This document shows, in pieces, positions 46,387-55,128 of a stretch of DNA of 64,000 nt. The stretch's first letter is position 1, and every line of letters starts with the position of its first letter. The position numbers and the translations under genes were made by a program. The stretch comes from Pseudomonas sp. GD03858 (GTDB taxonomy: Bacteria > Pseudomonadota > Gammaproteobacteria > Pseudomonadales > Pseudomonadaceae): the NCBI RefSeq assembly GCF_029840925.1, contig NZ_JAOCDM010000001.1:124001-188000 (forward strand), read 5' to 3'. The notes under the pieces were generated by a model, which saw only the letters and a program-made list of their open reading frames with translations, made no database searches and was not told the origin of the DNA.

Positions 46387-46990
46387 TCACAAAGCATCCA
46401 TCTCAGCAATATCGCGTGCCACCTGATCCGCAGAGTGGTCGAACATCACCTGTTCCTACGTATCCAGCGGCAACTCAATCACCCGCGTCCCCCCTACACA
46501 GGGCACTCCCATGGCGATGCCTGTTCGCCCGTACTCACCCGTCGGCAAGATGTGGTTTCGTCCGTTGCCGATAGCCTCCACCATCTGCGCGATTGCGACA
46601 CCCGGCATCACAGGCGCTGCCCAGCTTCTTCAAGCCCAGAATCTCGCCACCGCCCTGGCGTGTGCGCTCCACACCTTTCTCGATCAGCTCATTGGACAGG
46701 AAGTGAGACAGAGGTATCGACCCAGCGCATGAGCGGCACCCTGCTGTCGCCATGTCCTCCCAGGACCAGCGCCGAGATATCCCAGGCAGAAAAACCTGTC
46801 TGTTCGGCGATAAAACACTTCATCCGCGCCGTATCCAGCACTCCTGCCTGCCCGAACACCTTCTTGCGTTCCAGCCCACTCCGACACCAAGCCTGGCAGG
46901 TCGGCACGTCAACCGGATTCGCCACCACCAACACTGTCGCCGCCGGAGCGTGACGTTTGATGTCCTGCATGATGCCATCGAGGATGGGCA
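46387..46990 (-). pseudogene. mdh: Decayed malate dehydrogenase
   Basis: Recognisable lactate/malate dehydrogenase pieces on the minus strand: VVANPVDV, FGQAGVLDTAR, VLGGHGDSRVP; then in a second frame ELIEKGVERTRQGGGEILGL; then in a third frame VAIAQMVEAI and GEYGRTGIAMGVP up to VIELPLDT, an in-frame TAG, and FDHSADQVARDIAEMDAL before the last stop. Two frameshifts (near 46695 and 46610) and one amber codon break it. About 100 N-terminal residues with the NAD-binding GAGxxG are gone. It cannot make a working enzyme. Confidence 0.85.
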
Positions 46991-47270
46991 GAACGCACAA
47001 GTGGACAGGTAGACATTAGAGGATCACATCTATTCCAGACGAAAGCATAAGCTGGAGTTCTAATACCCTCCCTCCAAAGGCTAGTTTCAATTAAGACAGA
47101 CACCGTCCAAGCGATGGATTGCGATTGTTAACCAAAGCCGAACAATGTCTTAACTGTCTAAGCATTTTACCCAAGACGCCACGGGGTGAAAATCCAATCA
47201 CACCTTTTAAAAGTATCACCCCCTCCAACGAGTGATGCCTCCAAGGGTGACATTTAACAGGAGACCCGAA
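46991..47270. other. AT-richer intergenic region
   Basis: 280 bases with lower GC than the rest and no ORF. It includes the upstream region of the DUF2790 gene, whose ribosome site ACAGGAG lies at its end. The missing start of mdh is not seen here. Confidence 0.4.
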
Positions 47271-47543
47271 ATGAAAACCTTAATTGTACTTGCCGTTCTT
47301 GGATTCGCCAGCCAGACTTTTGCCGCACAAAGCTCAAACGAAATTAACAATGCTGTCTCTAGCGAAGCACAGGCATACACATACGATATGAAACTGGATA
47401 TCGACAGCGTGATTTCGACCTCGAGCGAGAGCGCTAACTGTGGCGTCGTACCGGCCCGCATGACCTTCATGGACCATAACGGTCACGCGCACACCATCGA
47501 GTACCACAAGAGTTCCGACTCGTGCCAGGGTGAAAATGGTTGA
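47271..47543 (+). CDS. DUF2790 periplasmic protein
   Basis: 90 residues. Signal peptide (about 1-19, ending TFAAQ), then a mature domain with TYDMKLDIDSVISTSSES, NCGVVPARMTFMDHNG and a second Cys near the C-terminus (SDSC), probably forming one disulfide. DUF2790 is a Pseudomonas family of copper- or stress-induced small periplasmic proteins; function not settled. Followed by a hairpin shared with the LysR gene. Confidence 0.88.
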   Translation: MKTLIVLAVLGFASQTFAAQSSNEINNAVSSEAQAYTYDMKLDIDSVISTSSESANCGVVPARMTFMDHNGHAHTIEYHKSSDSCQGENG

Positions 47544-47552
47544 TGGGTGCTC

Positions 47553-47577
47553 CGAGGCGAGCCTAATGCTCGCCTCG
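47553..47577. terminator. Bidirectional hairpin between DUF2790 and LysR genes
   Basis: A perfect 10-bp stem (CGAGGCGAGC and its complement) with a 5-base loop CTAAT. The LysR stop codon falls in the loop. Weak T-content on either side. Confidence 0.6.
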
Positions 47578-48495
47578 CCCTTGTAGGATCAGTTCATCGG
47601 CAGTCAACCGTTCAGGCAGATATTTTTTCAAGTAATCAATCCAGGTTCTGACCTTGGCATCCAGAAAATGTCGAGACGGGTAGATTGCTGTGATACTTCG
47701 CTGATTAGCGCGTACATGAGGCAACAGGCAAACCAAATCACCATTCGTTATTGCCGCTGCTGCCACGTAGCTGGGAATCAAACAAATACCCATGTTCTCC
47801 TTGGCGGCCTGAGCGAGTGCGTCTGCCACATTTACAGAAAACTGCTGGCGGACCGGCAGCAACTCCCCAATATCAACTCCCTCTATCTCCCATCCCATCG
47901 GAAAGGCAGGGTCGCGCAACCCTAAACACCTGTGTCCGATTAGATCTTTAAGTGATGTTGGCGCCCCATGCTCCTCAATATAACCACGTCCGGCACACAG
48001 CACACTGTAGGTCGAGCCCAGCGTCTGCGCGATAAAGCCTGAGTCGGCCACTCGGCTATCGGCAGAGATGACCAGGTCGTAGCCTTCAGCAATCATGTCC
48101 GGTGCCAGCTGAGAGAGGTTCAATTCAAAATCGACATTCGGATGTAAACCCGAGTATTGGGCGATCAAGGGGATAACATGATAATGACCGATGCCGTTAG
48201 GCGAGTGCACACGCAACTTCCCGAACGCTTGCAGATGAGCACCAGCCGCCTCGAGCTCTGCAATTTTCATTTCTTCGATAATGCTGCGACATCTCTCCAG
48301 GTAACGCTGCCCTGCCTCGGTCAGGGCCAGTTTCCTGGTGGTTCTGTTTATCAGCCGTGCCTGTAGGTGGCTTTCGAGATCGGAGATGCTTCGCGAGACA
48401 TGCGGAGTCGAAAAACCCAAGGACTCAGCCGCAGCGGTGAAACTGCCATGTTCTATAACTCGAACGAAAATCTGCATCGCATGGAAGATCTCCAC
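47563..48495 (-). CDS. LysR family transcriptional regulator
   Basis: About 310 residues from GTG 48495, which has AGGGA at good spacing; an ATG five codons upstream (48510) lacks one. N-terminal winged HTH: MQIFVRVIEHGSFTAAAESLGFSTPHVSRSISDLE, then a ligand-binding domain of about 200 residues (FGKLRVHSPNGIG, LVISADSRV). Target genes unknown; the neighbouring SDR operon lies downstream on the same strand but with about 100 bp to spare on the far side. Effector unknown. Confidence 0.88.
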   Translation of the reverse strand: MEIFHAMQIFVRVIEHGSFTAAAESLGFSTPHVSRSISDLESHLQARLINRTTRKLALTEAGQRYLERCRSIIEEMKIAELEAAGAHLQAFGKLRVHSPNGIGHYHVIPLIAQYSGLHPNVDFELNLSQLAPDMIAEGYDLVISADSRVADSGFIAQTLGSTYSVLCAGRGYIEEHGAPTSLKDLIGHRCLGLRDPAFPMGWEIEGVDIGELLPVRQQFSVNVADALAQAAKENMGICLIPSYVAAAAITNGDLVCLLPHVRANQRSITAIYPSRHFLDAKVRTWIDYLKKYLPERLTADELILQGRGEH

Positions 48496-48598
48496 GGCAT
48501 ATTCCCTCATGTAGCATCCAGGGGGCAGGCGAAGCCCGCTCGGGCTTCACCCTCAGCCTGGCTGCGCATCAGCCCAGCCTGGTCAGAAGCTTAGCGGC

Positions 48599-49378
48599 TC
48601 ACAGACCTGCGCAGGCGTGGCCGCCATCGACGATGACTTCCGCTCCCGTCATGCCCTTCCCCGCATCGGACGCCAGCAACAGCAGCGCACCATCCAGATC
48701 GCCGCTGACACAGAACCTGCGACTGGGAATACGTGCGCGCAAGCGTTCACCCGCTTCGCTGGCCAGGAACTGCTGATTGATCTCGGTAGCGATGTAACCC
48801 GGCGCGAGGGCGTTGACGCGCACACCGTGACGGGACAGTTCCAAGGCCATGGAGCGGGTCAGATGGCTGAGCCCGGCCTTGGCCGCGCAATACGGCCCGA
48901 CCCCTCCGCCGACACGGCTGGCCAGGATCGACGTCACATTGATCAGGCTGCCGCTGCGCCCCGCCGCGATCATGCGCCTGGCACACTCCTGCGCCACGAT
49001 CCAGGCGCCCTTGAGGTTGGTGTCGACGATGCCGTCCCAATCCTGGTCGTCATAGTCCAGCACCCGCTTGGTATCGCTGACCCCGGCATTGTTGACGAGC
49101 ACATCCAAACCGCCGAAGTCCGCCTCCACGGCGTCGAGGCAGGCGATGACGGACTGGCGGGAAGTCACGTCCAACGCATAGGCCCTGGCCTCATGCCCTT
49201 CGAACGCCAGGTCGCTGACCAGGTCATCCAGGCGCTCCACCCGCCGAGCCGCAACCGCGACGCGCGCGCCCGCCGCGGCAAGGGTCTTGGCAAAGTGCAG
49301 CCCCAGCCCGCTCGAAGCCCCCGTCACGAGCACGCGCTTGCCGGTCAGGTCGAAAAGCCGTGTGATGAAATCAGTCAC
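48599..49378 (-). CDS. SDR family oxidoreductase (LvaD-like position)
   Basis: 259 residues, complete SDR: TGASSGLGLHFAKTLA, NNAGVSD, INVTSI with the Ser region, and YCAAKAGL. Best seen as the reductase arm of the lva-like operon: in P. putida LvaD reduces the 4-keto group of levulinyl-CoA. It overlaps the acyl-CoA dehydrogenase gene by ATGA and ends the left arm of the cluster. Actual substrate inferred. Confidence 0.85.
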   Translation of the reverse strand: MTDFITRLFDLTGKRVLVTGASSGLGLHFAKTLAAAGARVAVAARRVERLDDLVSDLAFEGHEARAYALDVTSRQSVIACLDAVEADFGGLDVLVNNAGVSDTKRVLDYDDQDWDGIVDTNLKGAWIVAQECARRMIAAGRSGSLINVTSILASRVGGGVGPYCAAKAGLSHLTRSMALELSRHGVRVNALAPGYIATEINQQFLASEAGERLRARIPSRRFCVSGDLDGALLLLASDAGKGMTGAEVIVDGGHACAGL

Positions 49379-50550
49379 AGCGCACCCCCTTCGACCCGCG
49401 ACAGGATCTTGCGTGCCAGGCTCATGCGATGAACCTCGTTAGGGCCGTCGTAGATCCTGAAACCTCGGGCGTCACGGAAGATTCGGTCGACGATCGCCTC
49501 GCTGGTGACGCCTTGCCCGCCAAGCACCTGCACGCTGCGGTCGATGACGCGCCAGATCCCTTCCGAGCTGATGACCTTGGCCATGCTCGACTCGAAATTG
49601 CCACGTTCGCCCTGGTCCAGCACCCAGGCGCAATGCCAGATCGCCAGGCGCGTGGTGTGCAGGTCCATCTCGTTGTCGGCGAGCATGAAACCGACCCCTT
49701 GATGCTCACCCAGGCGCTTGCCGAAGGATTCGCGTTTGCCGGCATAGCTGCAGGCCACCTCGTGCGCGCGACGCGCCTGCCCCAGCCAGCGCATGCAATG
49801 CGTCAGGCGGGCCGGCGCCAGGCGCACCTGGGCATAACGGAAGCCCTTGCCGACCTCGCCGAGCACATGGCTCGCGGGAACGCGAAGGTTCTCGAAACGC
49901 AGCACGCAATGGCCGCCCGTGAAGCAGGTGTCCAGCGAGTCCATCATGCGCTCGAGGATGAACCCCGGCGCGTCGGTATCAGTCAGGAACATGGTGGCGT
50001 TACCGTCTTCGGTGCGCGCCATGATGATCGCGAAGCTCGCGCCTTCGGCGCCGGTGATCAACCACTTGCGGCCGTTGATCAGGTAATCGTCGCCATCGCG
50101 TACCGCAGTGGTCATCAGCATCGAGGGGTCCGAACCCGCGCCCGGAGAGGGTTCGGTCATGGCGAAGCAGGAACGGATCAGCCCTTGCACCAGCGGGCGC
50201 AACCAGCGGTCCTTCTGCGCCTCGGTGGCGACCACTTCCATCAGGTGGATGTTGCCTTCGTCCGGGGCGTGGATGTTCATTGCCGTCGGCCCCAACGGGG
50301 AGTAGGCCGCTTCTTCGAAGATGATGGCCTTGGCGATATGGGTCAGGCCCAGTCCGCCCATTTGCGTCGACGCATGCGGTGTCAGCAGGCCGTGAGCGCG
50401 CGCCTTGGCCACCAGTTCATCACGCAGCTCGGCGGTGGGGCCGTGGGACGTCTGGCGAGGGTCGCCCTCCAGCGGGACGATCTCATTGGCGATGAATTCG
50501 CGGACACGCGCCTGGAGCGCAAGCAGATCAGCAGAGAGTGCAAAGTTCAT
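49375..50550 (-). CDS. Acyl-CoA dehydrogenase (LvaC-like position)
   Basis: 391 residues from the ATG at 50550. Full ACAD: FAMTEPSPGAGSDPSM for FAD, YLINGRKWLITGAEGA, and the C-terminal YDGPNEVHRMSLARKIL. Its position after the phosphotransferase and DUF6285 genes mirrors LvaC, which removes the phosphate of 4-phosphoacyl-CoA and rearranges it to the 3-hydroxy form. Related fusions in animals are ACAD10/11. Substrate by analogy only. Confidence 0.85.
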   Translation of the reverse strand: MNFALSADLLALQARVREFIANEIVPLEGDPRQTSHGPTAELRDELVAKARAHGLLTPHASTQMGGLGLTHIAKAIIFEEAAYSPLGPTAMNIHAPDEGNIHLMEVVATEAQKDRWLRPLVQGLIRSCFAMTEPSPGAGSDPSMLMTTAVRDGDDYLINGRKWLITGAEGASFAIIMARTEDGNATMFLTDTDAPGFILERMMDSLDTCFTGGHCVLRFENLRVPASHVLGEVGKGFRYAQVRLAPARLTHCMRWLGQARRAHEVACSYAGKRESFGKRLGEHQGVGFMLADNEMDLHTTRLAIWHCAWVLDQGERGNFESSMAKVISSEGIWRVIDRSVQVLGGQGVTSEAIVDRIFRDARGFRIYDGPNEVHRMSLARKILSRVEGGAL

Positions 50551-50575
50551 GTCGAATACCTTGGCAAGTGGCGAG

Positions 50576-51295
50576 TCAGGCACGCAGCCCGCTCGGTTGA
50601 ATGGCGCGGTACAGACTCTCCAGAACGGTGTCGTGAAGGCCTGCCTTGTGCGGGTCGTAGGGGGTGAAGTTGAGGGCGCGCAGGCTGGCGCCGTAGCGTT
50701 GCCTGCCGTGGCTGTCGACATCGAGGACGTTCAGGCAGGCGTAGTCCTGCTCGAACGCGGCGATGCCTGGCAGGCCTATGCCGGTGGCCCAGGCAAGAAG
50801 CACGCGGTTGACGGCATCGTGGCTGACGACCAGCGCGCACTGCCACGAATCATCCTCAAGCAACTCGAGGAAGGTACCCAGCACACGCTGGCTGAAGTCG
50901 GACCAACGTTCGCCGCCCAGGAAGCTCGCCCCAGGCTCGGCCGCGCCGGAATAGGCGCCGATGACCGCTTCACGCAAGCCGGGCGCTGGAATTTCGCGCA
51001 GGCGCCCGGCGCGAATCTCCCGCAGCTCCGTGCGCGTTTCGATCGGCGCCGCGCGGTCGCCTAGCAGCAGGCTCAACGTCTCTTGCGCCCGTGGGTAGTC
51101 GGAAACCAGCACCCGGTCGAAGTGCGTCCCTTGCAGCACTGCGCCGAGCGCGGTGGCTTGCTCCACGCCCTTGGGCGAGAGGCTCACGCTACGCGGATCC
51201 AGCGGCCGCCCCTGAGCGTCGAAGTACTCGACGTGCCCATGCCGAACCAGGTAGCAACGCCGCCGGCGTGCCGGGGCTTCGTGGTCAATGGCCAT
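50576..51295 (-). CDS. Histidine phosphatase family protein
   Basis: 239 residues from ATG 51295. The catalytic RHG appears in YLVRHGHVEYFD, with SDYPRAQETLSLL and the late catalytic VSHDAVNRVLL. Phosphoglycerate-mutase/acid-phosphatase superfamily, cytoplasmic. It overlaps the DUF6285 gene. Not part of the known P. putida lva operon as I recall it, so it is an extra here; a role in removing the phosphate from a 4-phospho intermediate is possible (inference). Confidence 0.85.
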   Translation of the reverse strand: MAIDHEAPARRRRCYLVRHGHVEYFDAQGRPLDPRSVSLSPKGVEQATALGAVLQGTHFDRVLVSDYPRAQETLSLLLGDRAAPIETRTELREIRAGRLREIPAPGLREAVIGAYSGAAEPGASFLGGERWSDFSQRVLGTFLELLEDDSWQCALVVSHDAVNRVLLAWATGIGLPGIAAFEQDYACLNVLDVDSHGRQRYGASLRALNFTPYDPHKAGLHDTVLESLYRAIQPSGLRA

Positions 51296-51668
51296 CGCGC
51301 AGTACCTTCGGGTTGCTGATGGCCAACCGCGCCTGGGTGATCCGCTGCAAGGCGTCCAGCATCTGCAACTGCGCATTGTCCGCTTCATCGAAAACACCTT
51401 TGCGGATGAAGCTGGCCAACAGGCTGCGCGCATGCGCAGGCGTTATCTCGGCCAGGCCATGGCGGGCCATGATCTGCGCCAGCGCGTTCGCCTCGATGCT
51501 GGCCAACGCCGGCCCCTGCTCGAGTTCTCGTTCGACGATGGCCATGGCCCGGGCGATCATCCTGCATTCGTAAAGGCGCGCCCCCTTGAGTTCGGGGAGC
51601 ACCTCGTCGATCAGCACGGACCTGGCGGTGCTCAGCAGGTCGATGGTGGCGAGGGTATTGGTGTTCAT
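51285..51668 (-). CDS. DUF6285 protein (LvaB-like)
   Basis: 127 residues, helical: LLSTARSVLIDEVLPEL, ARLYECRMIARAMAIVEREL. LvaB is a small partner required for the kinase LvaA in 4-hydroxyvaleryl-CoA phosphorylation. Position directly after the phosphotransferase (4-base overlap) fits that role. No catalytic residues recognised. Confidence 0.82.
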   Translation of the reverse strand: MNTNTLATIDLLSTARSVLIDEVLPELKGARLYECRMIARAMAIVERELEQGPALASIEANALAQIMARHGLAEITPAHARSLLASFIRKGVFDEADNAQLQMLDALQRITQARLAISNPKVLRDGH

Positions 51669-52723
51669 GGACGCGCTCCGCTAAGCCGAAGAATTTCATG
51701 TTCGAGTTCCGCGACCAGATAGCCGGTGAGGGCCAGCTCCAGGGACGGTTGCTGGCCACTGGCATGGCGCTGCGCCTGTTGCAGCGCGACCACCGCCCAG
51801 CGCAGATGCGCCAGCAGCTGCCAGAAACGCAGGTCCTCTGCGCCGATGCGGTACCCGCCTACCGCCGCGTAGCCATCCAGGAATGCGCTCAGCTCGCCGA
51901 TGCCGCCGGCCTCCCGCTCGGGCCTGGCGAAACGCCAACAACGGGCGGTGAACCAGCCGATGTCTTCGCGGGGGTCACCCCAGCCCGCGAACTCCCAGTC
52001 GAGGATGCCGCTGAGCCGGCCTTCGTCGACCATGTAATTGCCGGTCCGATAGTCGCGGTGCAACAGTCGTGGCGATTCGCACGCAGGTTTGTGCAGCTCG
52101 CACCAGCGCAGCCCCCATTCGATCACCGGGTGCTTCTCGGGCAGTGCGTCCAGATACTCCCGATATTGATCGATGCTCGCCTGTACCGGGTCTTTGGCTG
52201 GTGGCGGCAGGAATGCCAGGCCGGCATGGTCTGGCGTGATGCGATGAAGTTGCGCAAGATTCCTCCCCAGCGCGCGACACAGCTCGGCGCGCGAGGGGTC
52301 CAAGGCGGGGTCAGTGGTCAGGCGATGCCCGTTGGCGATACCTTCGAGCTTGCGCATGATGAAAAAGTCGCGGCCAATCACCGACGGATCGCGACACAGC
52401 CAGAGTGGCTCCGGCACCGCCACCCCGGCACCGTGCACGGCCGACAGGACGGCGAACTCCTGGGGCCTGCTCATGCTCACCGCCACGGAAGATGCCGCAT
52501 CGGTGCGCAGGACCCAGCTGTCGCTGGACAGCCGTTCACCATCGCGCAACGTGCCGCTCAGTAGCCAATTCTCCTGAATCGCGCCGCCGGAAAGCCTTTG
52601 GCAATGGTTCAGCGCTACTTCGTCCATGCCTAGCTGGTGCCGCAGATACTCGCCGAGGGCGGGTAGCGCATCGGGAATACTGATCCGCTCGAAGCTGGAT
52701 CCTGTGGGGTGAGTGCTGTACAT
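51665..52723 (-). CDS. Phosphotransferase family protein (LvaA-like 4-hydroxyacyl-CoA kinase)
   Basis: 352 residues from the ATG at 52723. Aminoglycoside-phosphotransferase (APH) fold: LLHRDYRTGNYMVD for the catalytic Asp, then GILDWEFAGWGDP for the metal Asp. In ACAD10/11 and LvaA this fold phosphorylates the 4-hydroxyl of acyl-CoAs. First gene of the left arm, about 40 bases below a sigma-54 type promoter. The N-terminal extension of the long frame has no ribosome site. Confidence 0.88.
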   Translation of the reverse strand: MYSTHPTGSSFERISIPDALPALGEYLRHQLGMDEVALNHCQRLSGGAIQENWLLSGTLRDGERLSSDSWVLRTDAASSVAVSMSRPQEFAVLSAVHGAGVAVPEPLWLCRDPSVIGRDFFIMRKLEGIANGHRLTTDPALDPSRAELCRALGRNLAQLHRITPDHAGLAFLPPPAKDPVQASIDQYREYLDALPEKHPVIEWGLRWCELHKPACESPRLLHRDYRTGNYMVDEGRLSGILDWEFAGWGDPREDIGWFTARCWRFARPEREAGGIGELSAFLDGYAAVGGYRIGAEDLRFWQLLAHLRWAVVALQQAQRHASGQQPSLELALTGYLVAELEHEILRLSGARP

Positions 52724-52763
52724 CGCGTCTTCAAACTCGCTCGGAAGGGTACGTATTCCCCTC

Positions 52764-52779
52764 AGCAAGAGCCGCGCCA
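52764..52779 (-). promoter_or_regulatory. Sigma-54 (-24/-12) promoter for the left arm
   Basis: On the minus strand TGGCGCGGCTCTTGCT matches the consensus TGGCACGN4TTGCW at all fixed bases except A5 to G. The invariant GG and GC are exactly 10 bases apart. It lies 41 bases before the ATG of the phosphotransferase gene, and the sigma-54 activator is the next gene. Computed by eye. Confidence 0.75.
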
Positions 52780-52876
52780 GCTTTTTAAAAACTCTATTTA
52801 GTCGTTATTTATCAATTAGTTGATGCTGAAATTGAGGATTTACCGTGGCTATCGGCACCAACCGCCATTGCAGATC

Positions 52877-52892
52877 TGAAACAACGGTTTCA
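52877..52892. promoter_or_regulatory. Inverted repeat, possible activator site (left arm)
   Basis: TGAAAC-AACG-GTTTCA, a perfect 6-bp inverted repeat with a 4-base spacer, about 100 bases upstream of the left -24/-12 promoter and 26 bases before the regulator ATG. Position fits an enhancer site for the PrpR-type activator and for autoregulation (inference). Confidence 0.5.
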
Positions 52893-52917
52893 CTATGGAA
52901 AAAAACGGAAGCCGGCC

Positions 52918-54885
52918 ATGCATAACGAAGACTACCTGCCCAGAGTGGTTGCGCTGATCACTCACCTGCGCCTGCCAGACGGCCTCAGCCGGATGGCCCG
53001 GATCGTCGAACAGGTGATTCCGGACTACTACGGCCGCGCCCGCATAGAGATCGTCGAAACCACTGTAAGCAAGTTGCTCGACGCCGGTCACGCCCTGGAG
53101 GCCAGGGAGGATGTCGATGTGATCATCTGCTCGGGCGCGACCTCCGAATACCTGAGGCGGCACATTTCGACCGCGATCCTGTCGATTCGCATGGGCGAAT
53201 ACGACCTCATCCGTGCGCTCGACCTTGCCCGGGCGCGGACCACCAAGGTCGGCATCGTCAGCTTCCAGCAGGCGCACCCCGAGCTTCAGGCCATGTCGTC
53301 GTTGTTCACCGTCGATATCCGCCAGGTCACCTACAGCAGCTACGAGGGCGCTCGCCAACAGGTCCACCGCTTGGTCGATGACGGTTATCGCGTGGTGGTG
53401 GGCTCGTCCACCGCGGTGGAAATCGCCGAGGCGGCTGGCGCCCAGGGGATTCTGGCACTCAATGCCGACACGGTGCGGCGCGCGCTGGAGGACGCCCTGG
53501 CGATTTGCCGAAGCCGCCAGCAAAGCCTGGTGCAGCAGCAACGCCTCAATGCGGTGTTGCGCAATCTGTCCGATGGCGTGATCGCCGTGGATGCCGAAGG
53601 CACCGTTCAATCGCTGAACCCACGCATGGCGACCCTGCTGGATATCTCCGGCGATTGGGCGCGTGGACGGCCGCTCAATGAAGTCGTACCCGGCCTCGAC
53701 TTCGGCAATGTCCATTTCAGCGATGACGCAGAGGAAAGCCGTATCCTCAAGATAGGTGGCCGAACACTAGTAGTTAACGTCACACCCATCATTGAAAACG
53801 GACGTCCCGATGGCCTGGTGATCACCTGCCAGGAGACGAACGCGATTCAGCGAGCGGAACGGCGCATTCGCAGCCAGGTCAAGCCACGGCAGTTCACCGC
53901 CCGCTATCGCTTCGAACAGATGCTGGGCGAGGCACCGGGCTTTCGCGTCATGCTGGACCTCGCCCAACGCTATGCCAACGCCGACGCCACCGTGCTCGTG
54001 CATGGTGAGAGTGGCACAGGCAAGGAACTGCTGGCGCAAAGCATGCACAACGCCAGCCCCCGCCAGGCCGGGCCTTTCGTCGCCATCAACTGCGCCGCCT
54101 TTCCCGAGTCATTGCTGGAAAGCGAACTCTTCGGCCATGAAGAAGGCGCCTTCACCGGATCGCGCAAGGGCGGCAAGGCCGGCCTGATCGAAAACGCCCA
54201 CACCGGCACGCTGTTCCTCGATGAAATCGGCGACATGCCGGTGACGCTGCAGACTCGGCTATTGCGGGTTTTGCAGGAGCGGGAAGTATTGCGCCTGGGG
54301 GCAGCCGAACCCACCCCCGTCGACATTCGCGTCATTGCCGCCACCCATCGCGATCTGCGTGCACGGGTGCGCGAAGGCGAGTTCCGCGAGGACCTCTACT
54401 ACCGGCTGAACATCTTGCGCCTGGCCATCCCGCCTCTGCGCGAACGCCCAGAAGACATACCGATGCTCGCCCAATCGCTGCTGGCCAGGCTATCGCCGCG
54501 TACGCCAACCAGCGCGGCCGCCCACGCCCTGCTCGATCGGCTTATGCCTTACCTTCAACGGCACGGCTGGCCTGGCAATATTCGCGAGCTGGAGAACATC
54601 GTCGAGCGAGCGGTGTTGTCGGCCAATGTACTCCAGGACAGCAACGCCACCCTGGCGCTGCAAACGCTGTTCGGCGAGCTGTTCGAAGCATCCCCTGCCC
54701 TGTCGCCCGAAGCGCTCGGGGCGCACCCGGCCCAGGACTTGCGCAGCCTCAGTCGCGCGCAGGAAAGCGCCCGGGTCAGCGAAATGGTGGCCCTGTGCGC
54801 GGGTGACATGGACGAGGCAGCCAGGCGCCTGGGCATCAGCCGCACCACACTATGGAGACGCTTGCGTTCGACGACCGCTGGCTAG
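52918..54885 (+). CDS. PrpR-type sigma-54 dependent activator (LvaR-like)
   Basis: 655 residues. N-terminal PrpR/PAS-like sensor (about 1-190, with VDVIICSGATSEYLRR), a PAS domain (about 205-310), AAA+ domain with Walker A GESGTGKE at residue 363, sigma-54 contact loop GAFTGS at 410-415 (usual GAFTGA; last residue changed), Walker B LFLDEIGD, and a Fis-type HTH at the C-terminus (EAARRLGISRTTLWRRLR). It should drive both flanking arms from -24/-12 promoters. Effector probably an acyl-CoA (inference). Confidence 0.92.
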   Translation: MHNEDYLPRVVALITHLRLPDGLSRMARIVEQVIPDYYGRARIEIVETTVSKLLDAGHALEAREDVDVIICSGATSEYLRRHISTAILSIRMGEYDLIRALDLARARTTKVGIVSFQQAHPELQAMSSLFTVDIRQVTYSSYEGARQQVHRLVDDGYRVVVGSSTAVEIAEAAGAQGILALNADTVRRALEDALAICRSRQQSLVQQQRLNAVLRNLSDGVIAVDAEGTVQSLNPRMATLLDISGDWARGRPLNEVVPGLDFGNVHFSDDAEESRILKIGGRTLVVNVTPIIENGRPDGLVITCQETNAIQRAERRIRSQVKPRQFTARYRFEQMLGEAPGFRVMLDLAQRYANADATVLVHGESGTGKELLAQSMHNASPRQAGPFVAINCAAFPESLLESELFGHEEGAFTGSRKGGKAGLIENAHTGTLFLDEIGDMPVTLQTRLLRVLQEREVLRLGAAEPTPVDIRVIAATHRDLRARVREGEFREDLYYRLNILRLAIPPLRERPEDIPMLAQSLLARLSPRTPTSAAAHALLDRLMPYLQRHGWPGNIRELENIVERAVLSANVLQDSNATLALQTLFGELFEASPALSPEALGAHPAQDLRSLSRAQESARVSEMVALCAGDMDEAARRLGISRTTLWRRLRSTTAG

Positions 54886-54895
54886 CCGTAACCTC

Positions 54896-54929
54896 GTTTC
54901 AACTCTGAATTCGATTTCAGCAATGAAAT
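54896..54929. promoter_or_regulatory. Tandem inverted repeats, possible activator site (right arm)
   Basis: Two copies of TTTCA-N4-TGAA in a row: GTTTCA-ACTC-TGAA and ATTTCA-GCAA-TGAAAT. They lie just after the regulator gene and about 110-145 bases upstream of the right -24/-12 promoter, as expected for sigma-54 enhancers. Same half-site as the left arm, in the opposite arm order. Confidence 0.5.
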
Positions 54930-55039
54930 GCAAAGCGACCTGCGCGCTCCACCGCCATTACTGGACCGCGGCTGTGTTTTATTTGCATCTATCTGATTAA
55001 AAAGGACTTTAACACTTGTTCTAGCAACGCACCGTCAGT

Positions 55040-55055
55040 TGGCACATCGCTTGCT
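55040..55055 (+). promoter_or_regulatory. Sigma-54 (-24/-12) promoter for the right arm
   Basis: TGGCACATCGCTTGCT matches TGGCACGN4TTGCW except G7 to A; the GG and GC have the required spacing. It is 74 bases before the GTG start of the CoA ligase. Divergent in role with the left promoter. Confidence 0.8.
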
Positions 55056-55128
55056 CTTCCTGCTCCAGGGCCGCCACGCCCCTACGTGCGCGGCTCTGCT
55101 CACTACAAAAACAAGGCAGGAGGTGCCT

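Noticed and set aside
46010..46426. 138-residue plus-strand ORF in the gene-poor region
   Set aside because: No ribosome site and it crosses two repeat copies and the mdh remnant; likely not a gene.
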